Origin: Chloroflexota bacterium
Lineage (GTDB): Bacteria > Chloroflexota > Ktedonobacteria > Ktedonobacterales > JADMIN01
Length of the DNA stretch: 64,000 bases
Assembly: GCA_021323855.1 (NCBI GenBank)
Contig: JAJPKE010000013.1
Coordinates: forward strand, 1-64,000
Direction of reading: 5' to 3'
Part shown: piece after piece, positions 1 to 8,952 of the stretch
How the letters are laid out: each line of letters starts with the position of its first letter
Position numbering within the stretch: the first letter of the stretch is position 1
Position numbers and translations under genes: made by a program
The notes under the pieces: model-generated
Seen by the model: the letters and a program-made list of their open reading frames with translations, nothing else
Told to the model about the DNA's origin: nothing
Database searches by the model: none

Positions 1-1434
1 ACCGTACCGGCTGGCGAGACCCCAGCCACGACTCCGCCGCCTGCCAAACCGGGCTTCTTTGCGGATGTCTTGCATCCCGAACGTGTGGGCAGTTCGCATC
101 GCACCGAATTCATCGCCGGATTGACCACCTTCGTGACGATGGCGTACATCATCTTCGTCAACACGTCCATCATGGAGGCCGCCGGCCTGAACCCGACCGC
201 GCTGGTCATCGGCACGATCTTCAGCGCTGTCGTCCCAACGATCTTCATGGGCCTCTGGGCGGATAAACCCTGGGCGCTGGCGCCGGGGCTTGGCTACAAC
301 GCGCTCTTCGCCTTTACCGTCGTCAGCCAGCGTCATTTCCCGGTCGGCGCGGCGCTGGCGCTTGTCTTTCTGGATGGCCTTGCCTTCCTGCTGCTCGTCT
401 CTGGTCCCTGGCGCGAGCGCATCATCAAAGGGATTCCGATGCCGATCAAGCTGGCTGCTGGCGCGGGCATCGGTCTCTTCATCGCGTACATCGGCTTCGT
501 CAATTCTGGCATCGTCAGCCTGCCGACCAGCGCCGGTGGCTTACCCGCGCTGGGCAGCCTCTCTAGCCCCACCGTCGTCGTCGCATTCATCGGCCTGTTG
601 CTGACCGGCATTCTGCTGGCGTGGCGGGTGCGCGGCGGCCTGCTGATCGGCATTCTGCTGACGGCGGCCATCGCCTGGGGAACGGCCATCATCAAGCCGG
701 AGACACGCACGGCGCTGCTTGGGACTACTCCGAATCCCAAGAGTCTCAGCGATTTCATTGCGCTGCCGGATATGGGCACGTTCTTCAGCAAGGGCGTCGG
801 ACGCATTGACTTCCCGGCGCTCTTCAGCGGCCATCTGGCCAGCGGCGCAATTCTGCTGTTCTTCGTGACGTTCCTTGTCACCGATATGATGGACTCGATA
901 GGCACCTTCAGCGGTCTGGCGAGCAAGCTGAACATCCTCGACAAAGATGGCAACTTCCCTGGCTCTGGCCGCGCGCTGATCGTAGACGCCGCCGCCGGCA
1001 TGTGGGGTCCGCTGACCGGCAACGCCACCATCGCTACCTTCATCGAAAGCGCCGCTGGTGTGGGCGAGGGCGGCAAAACTGGCCTCACCGCCATCTGGGT
1101 TGCGGTGTTCTTTGCGCTGGCGCTGTTCTTCGTGCCGTTTGTCGGGCTGGTGCCGGCGGTGGCCACGGCGCCCGCGCTGATCGTCGTTGGCTATCTGATG
1201 ATCGAGCCAATCGTCAAGGTTGGCTTCACCGATGTCACCGACGGCCTGCCCGCGTTCCTGGCGCTCATCACCATGCCGGTGACGTACTCCATCGCAGACG
1301 GCATGTTCGTCGGCATCGTCAGCTATGTCATCCTCAAGTTGATTCGTGGCCGTATCCGCGAAGTCAGTTGGGTGATGTGGCTCTTCGCCGCGCTGCTGAT
1401 CCTGGCGAAAGTGCTGGACGCGGTGCATTTGTAG
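1..1434 (+). CDS. NCS2-family purine (adenine/guanine/hypoxanthine) permease, 5' end outside window
   Basis: Polytopic inner-membrane transporter of the AzgA/PbuG/AdeQ branch of the NCS2 (nucleobase:cation symporter 2) family, expected to import purine bases. The frame is open from the first base of the window, so the start is missing; the TTG at position 70 is only an internal codon, because the preceding residues join smoothly to it. Family hallmarks seen are the N-terminal GLTTFVTMAYIIFVN stretch, the ALAPGLGYNALFAF segment, the DMMDSIGTFSGLASK segment and the GNATIATFIESAAGVGEGG substrate-site region. More than ten hydrophobic helices follow. Stop is TAG. A strong hairpin lies about 155 bases downstream. 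The family call is firm; the exact substrate is not determined. Confidence 0.93.
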   Translation, partial: TVPAGETPATTPPPAKPGFFADVLHPERVGSSHRTEFIAGLTTFVTMAYIIFVNTSIMEAAGLNPTALVIGTIFSAVVPTIFMGLWADKPWALAPGLGYNALFAFTVVSQRHFPVGAALALVFLDGLAFLLLVSGPWRERIIKGIPMPIKLAAGAGIGLFIAYIGFVNSGIVSLPTSAGGLPALGSLSSPTVVVAFIGLLLTGILLAWRVRGGLLIGILLTAAIAWGTAIIKPETRTALLGTTPNPKSLSDFIALPDMGTFFSKGVGRIDFPALFSGHLASGAILLFFVTFLVTDMMDSIGTFSGLASKLNILDKDGNFPGSGRALIVDAAAGMWGPLTGNATIATFIESAAGVGEGGKTGLTAIWVAVFFALALFFVPFVGLVPAVATAPALIVVGYLMIEPIVKVGFTDVTDGLPAFLALITMPVTYSIADGMFVGIVSYVILKLIRGRIREVSWVMWLFAALLILAKVLDAVHL

Positions 1435-1454
1435 CATAGCGGGCGAATAAATTC

Positions 1455-1564
1455 GCGCCTGGATGGCCGCTGGCCGCGAAGTCCGCCGACGCGGACTCGA
1501 TGCAGGTGGTTTCCTGTTTCTAACCTGCGCAGGCAGGTTTCGCGGCTGAAAGCCAGCCAGGCGC
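1455..1564. repeat. Nested palindromic repeat, family B (long form)
   Basis: Two 26-base arms (1455-1480 and 1539-1564) are near-perfect inverted copies of each other. Each begins or ends with GCGCCTGG and abuts CCGCGAA, and each contains a small internal hairpin. Between them lie two more hairpins: GTCCGCCGACGCGGAC at 1481-1496 and AACCTGCGCAGGCAGGTT at 1522-1539. A flanking palindrome, GCGGTTTCAACCGC, overlaps the right end. Single-arm relatives occur at 24589, 50642 and 59711, so this is a dispersed, probably non-autonomous element. Its function is unknown. Confidence 0.8.
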
Positions 1565-1589
1565 GGTTTCAACCGCTAGCTGTCTTTTT

Positions 1590-1624
1590 CGCCGGAGTGG
1601 ACATGTCTTCTGTCCGCTCCGGCG
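1590..1624. terminator. Strong hairpin downstream of the purine permease
   Basis: A 14-pair stem (1590-1603 with 1611-1624, one G-T wobble) encloses a 7-base loop. It is preceded by TCTTTTT and followed by TTCTTA, so it could terminate in either direction, most likely for the permease to the left. Confidence 0.6.
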
Positions 1625-1876
1625 TTCTTATCTGCGTTATATCCAATGTGGTTGGCATGACCAAATAGCACAAACGTCCACAAAAATCACCCATCGCTTC
1701 ACAGTTCAATCACTTGGACATGTTGCCTCTGTCTTTTCATGCAGACCGGTTTTACGAAATGCTGTCTGGGGCACGGTTGAATGGCCGTTGGGACGTTCAC
1801 GATGAGATCATTCCGCCTGCCCGTCACTGAGCGTGTGTTGGGATGGAAGTGAACTAGCGCAGAATAGGACGGTGGA

Positions 1877-2494
1877 ATGGAGCATGAACGCTTTGCTTCG
1901 CTCGTGCTGCCGCATACGCAAGCGATGGCGCGGGTAGCCGCCGCGTTGATTGGCCTGGCGGACGCCGAAGACGCCGCTCAGGAGGCGCTGGTACGCGCGT
2001 GGAACGGCTGGGCGGCGCTGCGCGAAGAAAGCGCCACCCGCGCCTGGCTGCTGCGTATCACCGTCAACATCTGCCACAACTGGCAGGCGGGTCACTTCGG
2101 CACGCATCGCAGCCGCACGGAACCGCTAGCCGCGCAGGCCGACGAAACGACCACCGGGCCGTTCGCCGGTGTGGGGCCGGGCACGACCGAACACGCGACC
2201 GCACTCGATCTGCGGCTGGCGGTGATGTCGCTGCCCGATGAGCTACGCGCGGTGGTGGCGTTACGCTTCTACGCCGGAATGGACGCCACCGAAATCGGCG
2301 CAGCGCTCGATCTGCCACCATCCACCGTGCGGACCCGTCTGCGCCGGGCGCTGGCGTTGTTGCGCGATGAACTGGCCGCCGATCAGGCAGATCAAGTCAA
2401 TCAGACTAGCCGGGCCAATCGTAAGGGCCAGCCGCCATCACAGCTTTTCCCATTCATCCCAACATCTCGCTCTCACGCAACAGAAAGGAGGTAG
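1877..2494 (+). CDS. ECF-type RNA polymerase sigma factor
   Basis: About 205 residues, the usual size for an extracytoplasmic-function sigma-70 factor. Region 2 spans roughly residues 8-75 and includes DAEDAAQEALVRAWNGW (the -10 element and core-binding helices). Region 4 spans roughly 118-168 and contains LPDELRAVVALRFYAGMD followed by the helix-turn-helix IGAALDLPPSTVRTRLRRAL. Region 3 is absent, as expected. The C-terminal ~35 residues are low complexity. The next gene starts 3 bases after the stop, so the two are co-transcribed, and that partner is probably the regulator of this factor. Start ATG chosen because it precedes region 2 directly; no strong Shine-Dalgarno is visible. Confidence 0.9.
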   Translation: MEHERFASLVLPHTQAMARVAAALIGLADAEDAAQEALVRAWNGWAALREESATRAWLLRITVNICHNWQAGHFGTHRSRTEPLAAQADETTTGPFAGVGPGTTEHATALDLRLAVMSLPDELRAVVALRFYAGMDATEIGAALDLPPSTVRTRLRRALALLRDELAADQADQVNQTSRANRKGQPPSQLFPFIPTSRSHATERR

Positions 2495-2497
2495 CAG

Positions 2498-4165
2498 GTG
2501 CCATACGACCACTTCGATCAGTTTGATTCCTTCGATGACCTGTTCGATACCGCAACCGAGGCACAGCCGCTGCCTCCAGACATACAGATGATATATCAGC
2601 GACTGCTCGACGACGGCGCGGAGTGGCGCGGCGATGTGCCAGCGATGCCCAGCCTGGATGAGCGCGTGCAAACGATGGCACAATCGTTCACCATGCCACG
2701 ACAGGCACCTGGGACGATCAGGCAATTGCCGGGAAAATCCACTCACAGTCTCTTTCGTCGAACGGCCCGCAAGAAAGAAGTCGTTCCAATGACGAGGACT
2801 CGTTTTGGCAGAATAGCGGCGGCTGCGGCGATGGTGGCCGTGGTGGCGCTCCTGATAGGTGTATTCGCGGTTCTCAGCCACGGACGCGCACCCGGGCATA
2901 CATCAAGTCCTGCTGCGACCGCTGTAAAACAAACCCAATGGCAGGCGATACCCGGACTCGGCTACTCATCCGAGCGGCCTGACGACAGCGGACCGGCGGT
3001 CGCTCCCAGCGACCCGCGTGTGGTCTACGAATCGAATGTTGGCAGAGAAGGAGCCTATGGCGGTCAGGCGTTTCTGCGCCGCACTGATGATGCTGGTGCG
3101 ACCTGGCACAACCTGGCGTTCCCGGTGCCCGTTACCCATATCCAATGGGTGAATCTCACGGTCAGTCCGCTCAACCCTCATACGATTATTTTGCAGGTGG
3201 CGGACAATACCACCTCTGATTGTCCAGCAAGCTTCCTTGCCCTCAATACAGAGGCAAACCAGAATTATTGCGCCTTGCAGTACCTTAGCACGGATGGTGG
3301 CGCAACAATGAGCCTGCTTCAGACGCCAACTGGCAATCTGGCCAGCGGTGTAGCGTTTGGCGCCAGCGTGATGCAGGCGCAGGGTTCCACGCTCTATGCG
3401 CAGGTTGAGTGCCCCGACACCTCCTGCGTTCGTATCGTTCGCAGCAGCGATGGTGGCCATACCTGGAGCCTCGCTGATGAGCAGTTGCGGCAGCTAGCAC
3501 CGTATGTCTGCGGATTCATCGCGGCTCCCAGCGGCGGAACACTTTTCGCCGTCACCGCCGATAAGAGCTGCCTGCTCTCCTATCAGGGAACATTCAGGCT
3601 GACGCTCTGGCGCAGCGATGACGCCGGAAATAGTTGGGGGCCGGTCGCCACGCTGCCCACCCCCAATATCTATGGCCTGCTTGCAGTGGATAGTGGCAAT
3701 TCGGCTCAACCCTTGCTCTATGGGTTCTTCCCCAAGACAGTGTCGGTGACGCCGGATAAAGCTGGTTTCCCGCATGGCAACCTCTCGGATAACATATCCG
3801 ATATCTATGTCAGCGCAAACGGCGGCAAGACCTGGACCCATACGCCGAGCCAGGGCATTGCCTCTGGACTCTCACCCTTTAAAGCGCCGTTGGGCGTCTT
3901 GAGCGACGGCACCATTATCGCGTCGTTCATCCCGCAAGGCTTCAACAACGACAACGGCGACCTCACTGGCAGCGTCCTCTACGGCTGGAAGCAAGGCGAT
4001 ACGTCATGGCATCAGGTTGCGCCTGCGCTGACGAAGATTCTCGCTGCGCTGACGATTGTGCCGGGGGGCAACGGTCATGACACGTTGTGGATAATGGAAG
4101 AGAGCTTCAACGGCCAGCCCTGGTCAGACCCCGATATCTACACGGCGGCGCGTTTCCAGTTGTAG
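2498..4165 (+). CDS. Membrane-anchored Asp-box (BNR) propeller protein, putative anti-sigma factor
   Basis: About 555 residues, GTG start placed by AAAGGAGG five bases upstream. An acidic cytoplasmic N-terminus (about 1-108) precedes one transmembrane helix (about 109-130, AAAAAMVAVVALLIGVFAVL) and a large exterior domain. That domain has at least five Asp-box repeats of the S/T-x-D-x-G-x-T-W kind: RTDDAGATW, STDGGATM, SSDGGHTW, SDDAGNSW and SANGGKTW. Such boxes mark sialidase/Ycf48-like beta-propellers. The gene is coupled to an ECF sigma gene, so an anti-sigma role is inferred. No HxxxCxxC zinc motif is present, and the sigma-binding region is not recognised. The exterior ligand is unknown. 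Stop is TAG. Confidence 0.75.
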   Translation: MPYDHFDQFDSFDDLFDTATEAQPLPPDIQMIYQRLLDDGAEWRGDVPAMPSLDERVQTMAQSFTMPRQAPGTIRQLPGKSTHSLFRRTARKKEVVPMTRTRFGRIAAAAAMVAVVALLIGVFAVLSHGRAPGHTSSPAATAVKQTQWQAIPGLGYSSERPDDSGPAVAPSDPRVVYESNVGREGAYGGQAFLRRTDDAGATWHNLAFPVPVTHIQWVNLTVSPLNPHTIILQVADNTTSDCPASFLALNTEANQNYCALQYLSTDGGATMSLLQTPTGNLASGVAFGASVMQAQGSTLYAQVECPDTSCVRIVRSSDGGHTWSLADEQLRQLAPYVCGFIAAPSGGTLFAVTADKSCLLSYQGTFRLTLWRSDDAGNSWGPVATLPTPNIYGLLAVDSGNSAQPLLYGFFPKTVSVTPDKAGFPHGNLSDNISDIYVSANGGKTWTHTPSQGIASGLSPFKAPLGVLSDGTIIASFIPQGFNNDNGDLTGSVLYGWKQGDTSWHQVAPALTKILAALTIVPGGNGHDTLWIMEESFNGQPWSDPDIYTAARFQL

Positions 4166-4169
4166 ATAT

Positions 4170-4228
4170 CAGTGACCTCACCCCCTACCCCCTCTCCCAC
4201 AAGGAGAGGGGGTAGGGGGTGAGGTCAC
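4170..4228. repeat. G/C-tract hairpin repeat, family A (convergent terminator)
   Basis: A perfect inverted repeat with arms of about 26 bases (AGTGACCTCACCCCC... and its complement) around a CACAAG loop. It sits between two convergent genes, and the minus-strand DUF2721 stop codon lies inside its right arm. At least nine relatives occur in this window. It is likely to end transcription from both sides. Confidence 0.8.
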
Positions 4229-4731
4229 TTCCCCAGGTCCAGCGCGCGCCGCGCCTCGAACTGAACGGCATCGTTGGAGGTGCGGACGGACTGCGCGATG
4301 AGGACGACGCCCACCAGCAAGAAAATCATCGCCAGCAGAAAGACCAGCAGCGCAACGGTTCCAATGGCGCTGGAATCGGTTAGCGCGGCAAGGGCAATAA
4401 CGAACATTGTCGCCACGAAGACGATCAGCGCGCCATAGACGGCCAGCAGCGCGTTGTGAATCATCTGGTGGCGATGCAGCAGTTCAGGCATCTGCCGGTC
4501 TATCTGGTGCAGCCGCTCCGCTGCGTAAGGCTTCGTCATAGCGGCGGCGAGGTTGAGCGCGTCGTCAGGCGTGCGCAACAAATCCATGCGTTCGCGTGCC
4601 ATCAGCCGCAGGCGGTCGTTGACCGACGAATAGAGCGTCAGCATGCCGCCGATCAGAATGGCGCAACTGGTAATCATCACGACTGGCGCCAGAATCAGTT
4701 GTATGGTGCGCGAAACGACGGCGATGCTCAT
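4225..4731 (-). CDS. DUF2721-family membrane protein
   Basis: 168 residues. The N-terminal helix IQLILAPVVMITSCAILIGGML is followed by YSSVNDRLRLMARERMDLL, a pattern typical of DUF2721 proteins. Two further helices lie at about residues 98-120 and 125-150. The loop between the first and second helices is charged and probably cytoplasmic. Function is unknown across the family. The gene stands alone, convergent with the sensor gene to its left. It starts about 170 bases after the sigA stop, from which a hairpin separates it. ATG start has GGAGGCGATATGAGC context. Confidence 0.75.
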   Translation of the reverse strand: MSIAVVSRTIQLILAPVVMITSCAILIGGMLTLYSSVNDRLRLMARERMDLLRTPDDALNLAAAMTKPYAAERLHQIDRQMPELLHRHQMIHNALLAVYGALIVFVATMFVIALAALTDSSAIGTVALLVFLLAMIFLLVGVVLIAQSVRTSNDAVQFEARRALDLGK

Positions 4732-4785
4732 ATCGCCTCCTTATGCTTTCTGCGATGCGATATCTCACAATCTATTCCATACAAC

Positions 4786-4820
4786 GAGACGCCCGATGCG
4801 ATACGTGCATCGGGCGTCTC
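4786..4820 (-). terminator. Hairpin after sigA
   Basis: A perfect 14-base-pair stem (GAGACGCCCGATGC at 4786-4799 with its complement at 4807-4820) encloses a 7-base loop. It lies about 80 bases past the sigA stop and before the next minus-strand gene. A clear U-tract is lacking on the minus strand. Confidence 0.55.
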
Positions 4821-4899
4821 AATGATCCGCTGATGATGAACGAGTGCGGAAAAATCCGGATTCGTGTGCGATGAAACGAACTAAGCGGAACTAATCGGA

Positions 4900-6375
4900 C
4901 TAATCGAGATAGTCTTTGAGGCGGCGGCTGCGGCTCGGATGGCGCAGCTTGCGCAGCGCCTTCGCCTCGATCTGACGAATGCGTTCGCGGGTGACGCGGA
5001 ACTCTCTGCCAACCTCTTCGAGTGTGCGGCTGCGGCCATCGTCCAGGCCGAAGCGCAGGCGCAGTACATCTTGCTCGCGTTGCGTCAACCCGTTTAGCGC
5101 GTCTTTCACCTGCTCTTTGAGCAACTGGTGGCTGGCGGCCTCCGCAGGAGCCAGCGCGCCGTGGTCTTCGATGAAGTCGCCCAGGTGGCTGTCGTCCTCT
5201 TCGCCAATCGGCGTTTCCAGGCTGACCGGCTCCTGGCTGACCTTGATGATTTCTCGCACCTTATCTGGCGTAATCATCATCTCTTCGGCAATTTCCTCGG
5301 CGGTTGGCTCGCGGCCAAGCTCCTGGAGCAGTCGCCGGCTGGTGCGAATCAGGCGGTTGATCGTCTCCACCATATGCACCGGAATGCGAATGGTGCGCGC
5401 CTGATCGGCGATGGCGCGGGTAATTGCCTGGCGAATCCACCACGTCGCATAGGTCGAGAACTTGAACCCTTTGGTGTAGTCGTACTTCTCGACGGCGCGA
5501 ATCAGGCCGATGTTGCCCTCCTGGATCAAGTCCAGCAGGCTCATCCCCCGCCCGATATACTTCTTGGCAACGCTGACGACGAGGCGAAGGTTGGCTTCGG
5601 CCAGGCGGTGCTGCGCTTCTTCGCCGTCATAGATCAGGCGGAGATTCTGCTGGGCCAGTGGTTTCTGGCGCTCCAGCTTTCCCCGCTCCATGCGCTTCGC
5701 CAGGGCAACCTCTTCGGCAGCGGAAAGCAGCGGCACGCGCCCGATTTCGCGCAGATACACGCGCACCGGGTCATCGAGGCCGCTCTCCAACTCCGCCGTA
5801 AGAGCGTTCACCCCTTCACGAAGCTCATCCCATTTGCGGCTACCAGTGGTGCCAGTTTCCCCCTCAGATTCCGGGTCATCTTCCCAGGGGTCTTTGGATG
5901 GATCGAGCGCGTCAAGGGCCATTGGCTCATCCTTCAACATATCGCTGAAAGGGTCGTCGTCGCCTAGAAGGGCGATGTCGTCCGGCTCCGCGACAGACGC
6001 GCCGAGGAAGACCGCAGCGGCAGCCGCGCCATGCGGCTCGCCGTCTCGTTCACTTCCCCTGCGCCGTTTCCCCACCAGAGTTTCGTACTGGTGGCCTACG
6101 ACCATACTCGCCATGTTCGTTGCCGACTGCCGCTTGGGCAGCCGGTATGACGCCGGATCGAGGTCGTCGAGCGCCTCATCCACCACATCCTCATCGCCGT
6201 CTGCCGGTTCATTCTCGCTGAATTCACCGGCATCGTCGCCCCACTCCGCGACCAGCACCTCGTTCTCTTGCTCGCGGTGCCGTCGCCCTCGCCCGCCTCG
6301 TTCGCGTCTGACCATGTAGCGCAGTCCCTCCTGGAACGGTTGCCATCGCGCGGGAGTATCATCCCCGCCGGCCAT
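4900..6375 (-). CDS. sigA: Primary RNA polymerase sigma factor (SigA/RpoD)
   Basis: Housekeeping sigma-70 that directs core polymerase to most promoters. Region 1.2 is [18 protein letters not shown]. Region 2 includes [40 protein letters not shown] and [19 protein letters not shown]. Region 3 starts [16 protein letters not shown]. Region 4 ends with [20 protein letters not shown] and [13 protein letters not shown]. The start is uncertain. The frame stays open to a GTG at 6543, but the ATG at 6375 has AGAGAGG upstream, so I prefer it (491 residues). The N-terminal ~150 residues are acidic and poorly conserved, as in other primary sigmas. It follows dnaG, the classic macromolecular-synthesis order. 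Stop is TAG. Confidence 0.95.
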   Translation of the reverse strand: MAGGDDTPARWQPFQEGLRYMVRRERGGRGRRHREQENEVLVAEWGDDAGEFSENEPADGDEDVVDEALDDLDPASYRLPKRQSATNMASMVVGHQYETLVGKRRRGSERDGEPHGAAAAAVFLGASVAEPDDIALLGDDDPFSDMLKDEPMALDALDPSKDPWEDDPESEGETGTTGSRKWDELREGVNALTAELESGLDDPVRVYLREIGRVPLLSAAEEVALAKRMERGKLERQKPLAQQNLRLIYDGEEAQHRLAEANLRLVVSVAKKYIGRGMSLLDLIQEGNIGLIRAVEKYDYTKGFKFSTYATWWIRQAITRAIADQARTIRIPVHMVETINRLIRTSRRLLQELGREPTAEEIAEEMMITPDKVREIIKVSQEPVSLETPIGEEDDSHLGDFIEDHGALAPAEAASHQLLKEQVKDALNGLTQREQDVLRLRFGLDDGRSRTLEEVGREFRVTRERIRQIEAKALRKLRHPSRSRRLKDYLD

Positions 6376-6549
6376 GTTACGCCTCTCTGAGAGAGACGCA
6401 CCGGCTGTCTCGCAGTAACCGTTCGTGGCCGCCATTGCTGTGTTGCAGTGTTGGTGCGTTGTCTGTTGTTGCGTTCTGTCGTTGAGCCGTTCGTGAGCTA
6501 CTATTGAGCCGTAGCCCCTGAGCCTTGCGTTTGAGCTGTCCACCAGTCG

Positions 6550-7224
6550 CTAGGTTCTTGCCCGCCTGCCGGATGAGGCAGCCGATGAATGTGACGTATG
6601 AGATGAATGCGAGCGCCCAATCCGCTGGGGTTGTACGCCAGCGGACCCACTGAACGAGCGTAGCGCCTCATCAATCGCATGCTTCTGCACGAATACCTGT
6701 TCCAACCGCCTGAGCAATGCGCGTGAGGCTTCGGCGTCGCCGCTGGCGCTCGCATCGCGCTGGAGATAATCGAGTTCGACAATCTCTTCTTTCAGGCGCA
6801 GGTCTTTCAACCGATAGGCAGATTTGGTTGCGGCTTTGGCGATCCCCTTCTCATCCTGCGGCATACCGGGAGGTAATGCGCTCCGGGCATGCTGAGCCAG
6901 CGCCAGGAGGACAGGCGGCAACCCTTCTAGGAATTGGGGCAGGTCCAGGGAGGAACCGTTTTGCATGGCAGCAGCGAACGCCTGGAAGAGCGCGCGCGTT
7001 TCGGTGCCGGCAAAATCGCCTTCGGCAATGATCCCATAGATATCTGACCAGACGGTCGGGTATTCGAGCAGCAGACCAAGAATATGCTCTTCTTGCTCTA
7101 ATTCGGCAAGAAGCCTGGCCGTGGTGCCTGCCGTCCCTGGCAGACGCTTCTGCTGCGCGGGGACGGTCGCACTATACGACGTGCCAGGGCCATTCTGCCC
7201 ACTCTCAGGGTACTTTTCTCCCAA
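6550..7224 (-). CDS. DnaG C-terminal part, downstream of an in-frame TAG
   Basis: 224 codons in exactly the same frame as the dnaG ORF upstream; only one TAG (7324-7326) and 33 further sense codons separate them. The 33-codon joining stretch is Gln/Glu/Arg rich, like an interdomain linker. The segment ELEQEEHILGLLLEYPTVW resembles the start of the DnaB-helicase-binding C-terminal domain of bacterial primase, and is followed by several helices to about residue 190 and a Ser/His-rich tail. If translated separately, it would start at TTG 7224, where no good Shine-Dalgarno is seen. It may instead be reached by readthrough, or be a dead remnant. It ends just before the sigA gene. Confidence 0.6.
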   Translation of the reverse strand: MGEKYPESGQNGPGTSYSATVPAQQKRLPGTAGTTARLLAELEQEEHILGLLLEYPTVWSDIYGIIAEGDFAGTETRALFQAFAAAMQNGSSLDLPQFLEGLPPVLLALAQHARSALPPGMPQDEKGIAKAATKSAYRLKDLRLKEEIVELDYLQRDASASGDAEASRALLRRLEQVFVQKHAIDEALRSFSGSAGVQPQRIGRSHSSHTSHSSAASSGRRART

Positions 7225-7323
7225 ACTCTCGACAGATTCGTGTTCTTGGCCCTTTCCCTCCTTTTGTTGTTCAGCTTGTTGTTCAGTGCGTTGCTCCGCG
7301 CGCGGGCGCTGTCGCGCCTCGCG

Positions 7324-8733
7324 CTACAACTGTTGCCGCACCAGCACAAGGTCGCGGCGCAGATCGAGCTTATCGAGCCTGATGCGCTCAGCCAGCCGTC
7401 CAACGTATTCGTCGGCAAGCGTGCGGTTGCGCACCTCCGCGATAATTGGCAGCAGCCGCCGTGAGGCTTCCATCTTGCCGTGTGGCGTATCGAGCGCCAG
7501 CCCGGCGGTCTGCGCCTCGATGAGATAATCAATCAGCGGCTGCGCCTGGTCTACGGCGCGTTGCCAGCCCTGGGGATCGCGGCGCACGAATTCGTCGGGG
7601 TCTTCATGCGGCGGCAGGCGCACCACCGTAATCTCGGCGTCCACCTGCTCCTCGAAACGGATCACCCCTTTGGGTTCGCCCCGGCGCGTGCGTGGCGCAC
7701 CCTCGGCGGCGGCTGGAACCGGCACAATCACCTTGTCGAAGGCTTGCTGTGCCACGGTGATGCCGCGCACCGTCGCTGATTCTCCGGCGGCGTCTGGGTC
7801 CAGCGCCAGCGCCACCCGCCGTGTCAGCTTCTTGATTTGATGAATATGCTTCTCGGTGATGGCGCTGCCGATAACGGCGACGACATTGCGATAGCCGAAC
7901 TGCGCGGGCAGCACCACGTCCATATAGCCCTCGACGATCACGATGCGGTCGGCGCGTTTGACAGCTTCGCGCGCTAGGTCGAGACCATACAGCGTGGCGC
8001 TCTTATCGAAAAGGAGTGTCTGCGGCGTATTCAGATATTTCGGCTGGCCGCTGCCAAGCTCGCGTCCGCCGAAGGCCACGGTCTGGCCACGCATATCGCG
8101 GATGGGGAAGATCAGCCGGTTGCGGAAATAATCGTAGAGGCCGCCGCCACGCGACGCCTCGCGCTCGCGCGCCAGACCCGCCTCGATCAACTCTTTGGCG
8201 GTATACCCCTGCTCTTGCAGATAGCGGCTGAGCCGGTCGCCATCGGGCGCATAGCCAAGCCGCCAGAGCGTGATGGATTCGTTGTTGACGCCGCGCGAGG
8301 TGAGATAGGTGCGGGCATACTGGGCGTCGTTGGCTTGCAAGAGTTGGTGGTGGAACCAGATGGCGGCGGTGTCGTTGAGGGCGCGCAGGCGTTTGCGGGC
8401 GGATTGTTCGGGCGAGGGAGCCGCGTCGCCGTCAAAGCCACTGCTTTCCAGCGGGATGCCGGCGCGTTCGGCCAGCAGCGCCAGCGCGTCGCGGAAATCG
8501 AGGTTCTGCTGCTTCTCTACAAAGGTGAAGATATCGCCATGCTCATGGCAGCCGAAGCAGTTCCATGTGCCCTTATCGGGGAACACATAGAAGGACGGCG
8601 TGCGCTCGCCGTGAAACGGGCAGAGACCTTTATAGGCTTTGCCGGATTTCTTCAGCGCGACGACGGCGCCGATTTCCTCGACGATATCGAGCTTGTCGCG
8701 GATACGCTCGATGATGCTGGTAGACTCGCCCAC
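7324..8733 (-). CDS. dnaG: DNA primase (DnaG), catalytic part ending at an in-frame TAG
   Basis: Makes RNA primers at the replication fork. The CHC2 zinc-binding module is at the N-terminus (LCPFHGERTPSF and TWNCFGCHEHGD). The RNA polymerase core begins near LRALNDTAAIWFHHQLL, and the TOPRIM fold shows IVIVEGYMDVVLPAQFGY and the metal-binding ALDPDAAGESA. The ORF is open back to 8823, but the GTG at 8733 matches the family N-terminus (ESTSIIERIRDKLDIVEEIG), so it is preferred. Translation stops at TAG 7324-7326 just after VLVRQQL, and the same frame continues for 257 codons with the expected helicase-binding region. A single C-to-T change in a CAG codon would explain it. The polypeptide keeps every catalytic motif. 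Confidence 0.9.
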   Translation of the reverse strand: MGESTSIIERIRDKLDIVEEIGAVVALKKSGKAYKGLCPFHGERTPSFYVFPDKGTWNCFGCHEHGDIFTFVEKQQNLDFRDALALLAERAGIPLESSGFDGDAAPSPEQSARKRLRALNDTAAIWFHHQLLQANDAQYARTYLTSRGVNNESITLWRLGYAPDGDRLSRYLQEQGYTAKELIEAGLAREREASRGGGLYDYFRNRLIFPIRDMRGQTVAFGGRELGSGQPKYLNTPQTLLFDKSATLYGLDLAREAVKRADRIVIVEGYMDVVLPAQFGYRNVVAVIGSAITEKHIHQIKKLTRRVALALDPDAAGESATVRGITVAQQAFDKVIVPVPAAAEGAPRTRRGEPKGVIRFEEQVDAEITVVRLPPHEDPDEFVRRDPQGWQRAVDQAQPLIDYLIEAQTAGLALDTPHGKMEASRRLLPIIAEVRNRTLADEYVGRLAERIRLDKLDLRRDLVLVRQQL

Positions 8734-8952
8734 GATGTTCTCGCGCTCCGTGCCGTCGGGCGGACTGGTTAAAGGAAACGTGACGGCTGATGACGGGCTA
8801 TGACAGGCTACTACGGGCCACAAATCGAATGGCCTGTGCTATCTATGTATAACGCATCACTCCATCAAAAGTCGCAGCGAGCGAATTGAATATGTCAACA
8901 TCGTTCAGCCGCTAAGATGCGGCGCGATAGGATTTTCGCCGGTTTCAATCCG

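Noticed and set aside
541..1572. Long minus-strand frame opposite the purine permease
   Set aside because: Codon-phase shadow of the permease, runs through a palindromic repeat, composition is not protein-like.
5128..5967. Plus-strand frame opposite sigA
   Set aside because: Antisense shadow; the minus frame has all sigma-70 motifs.
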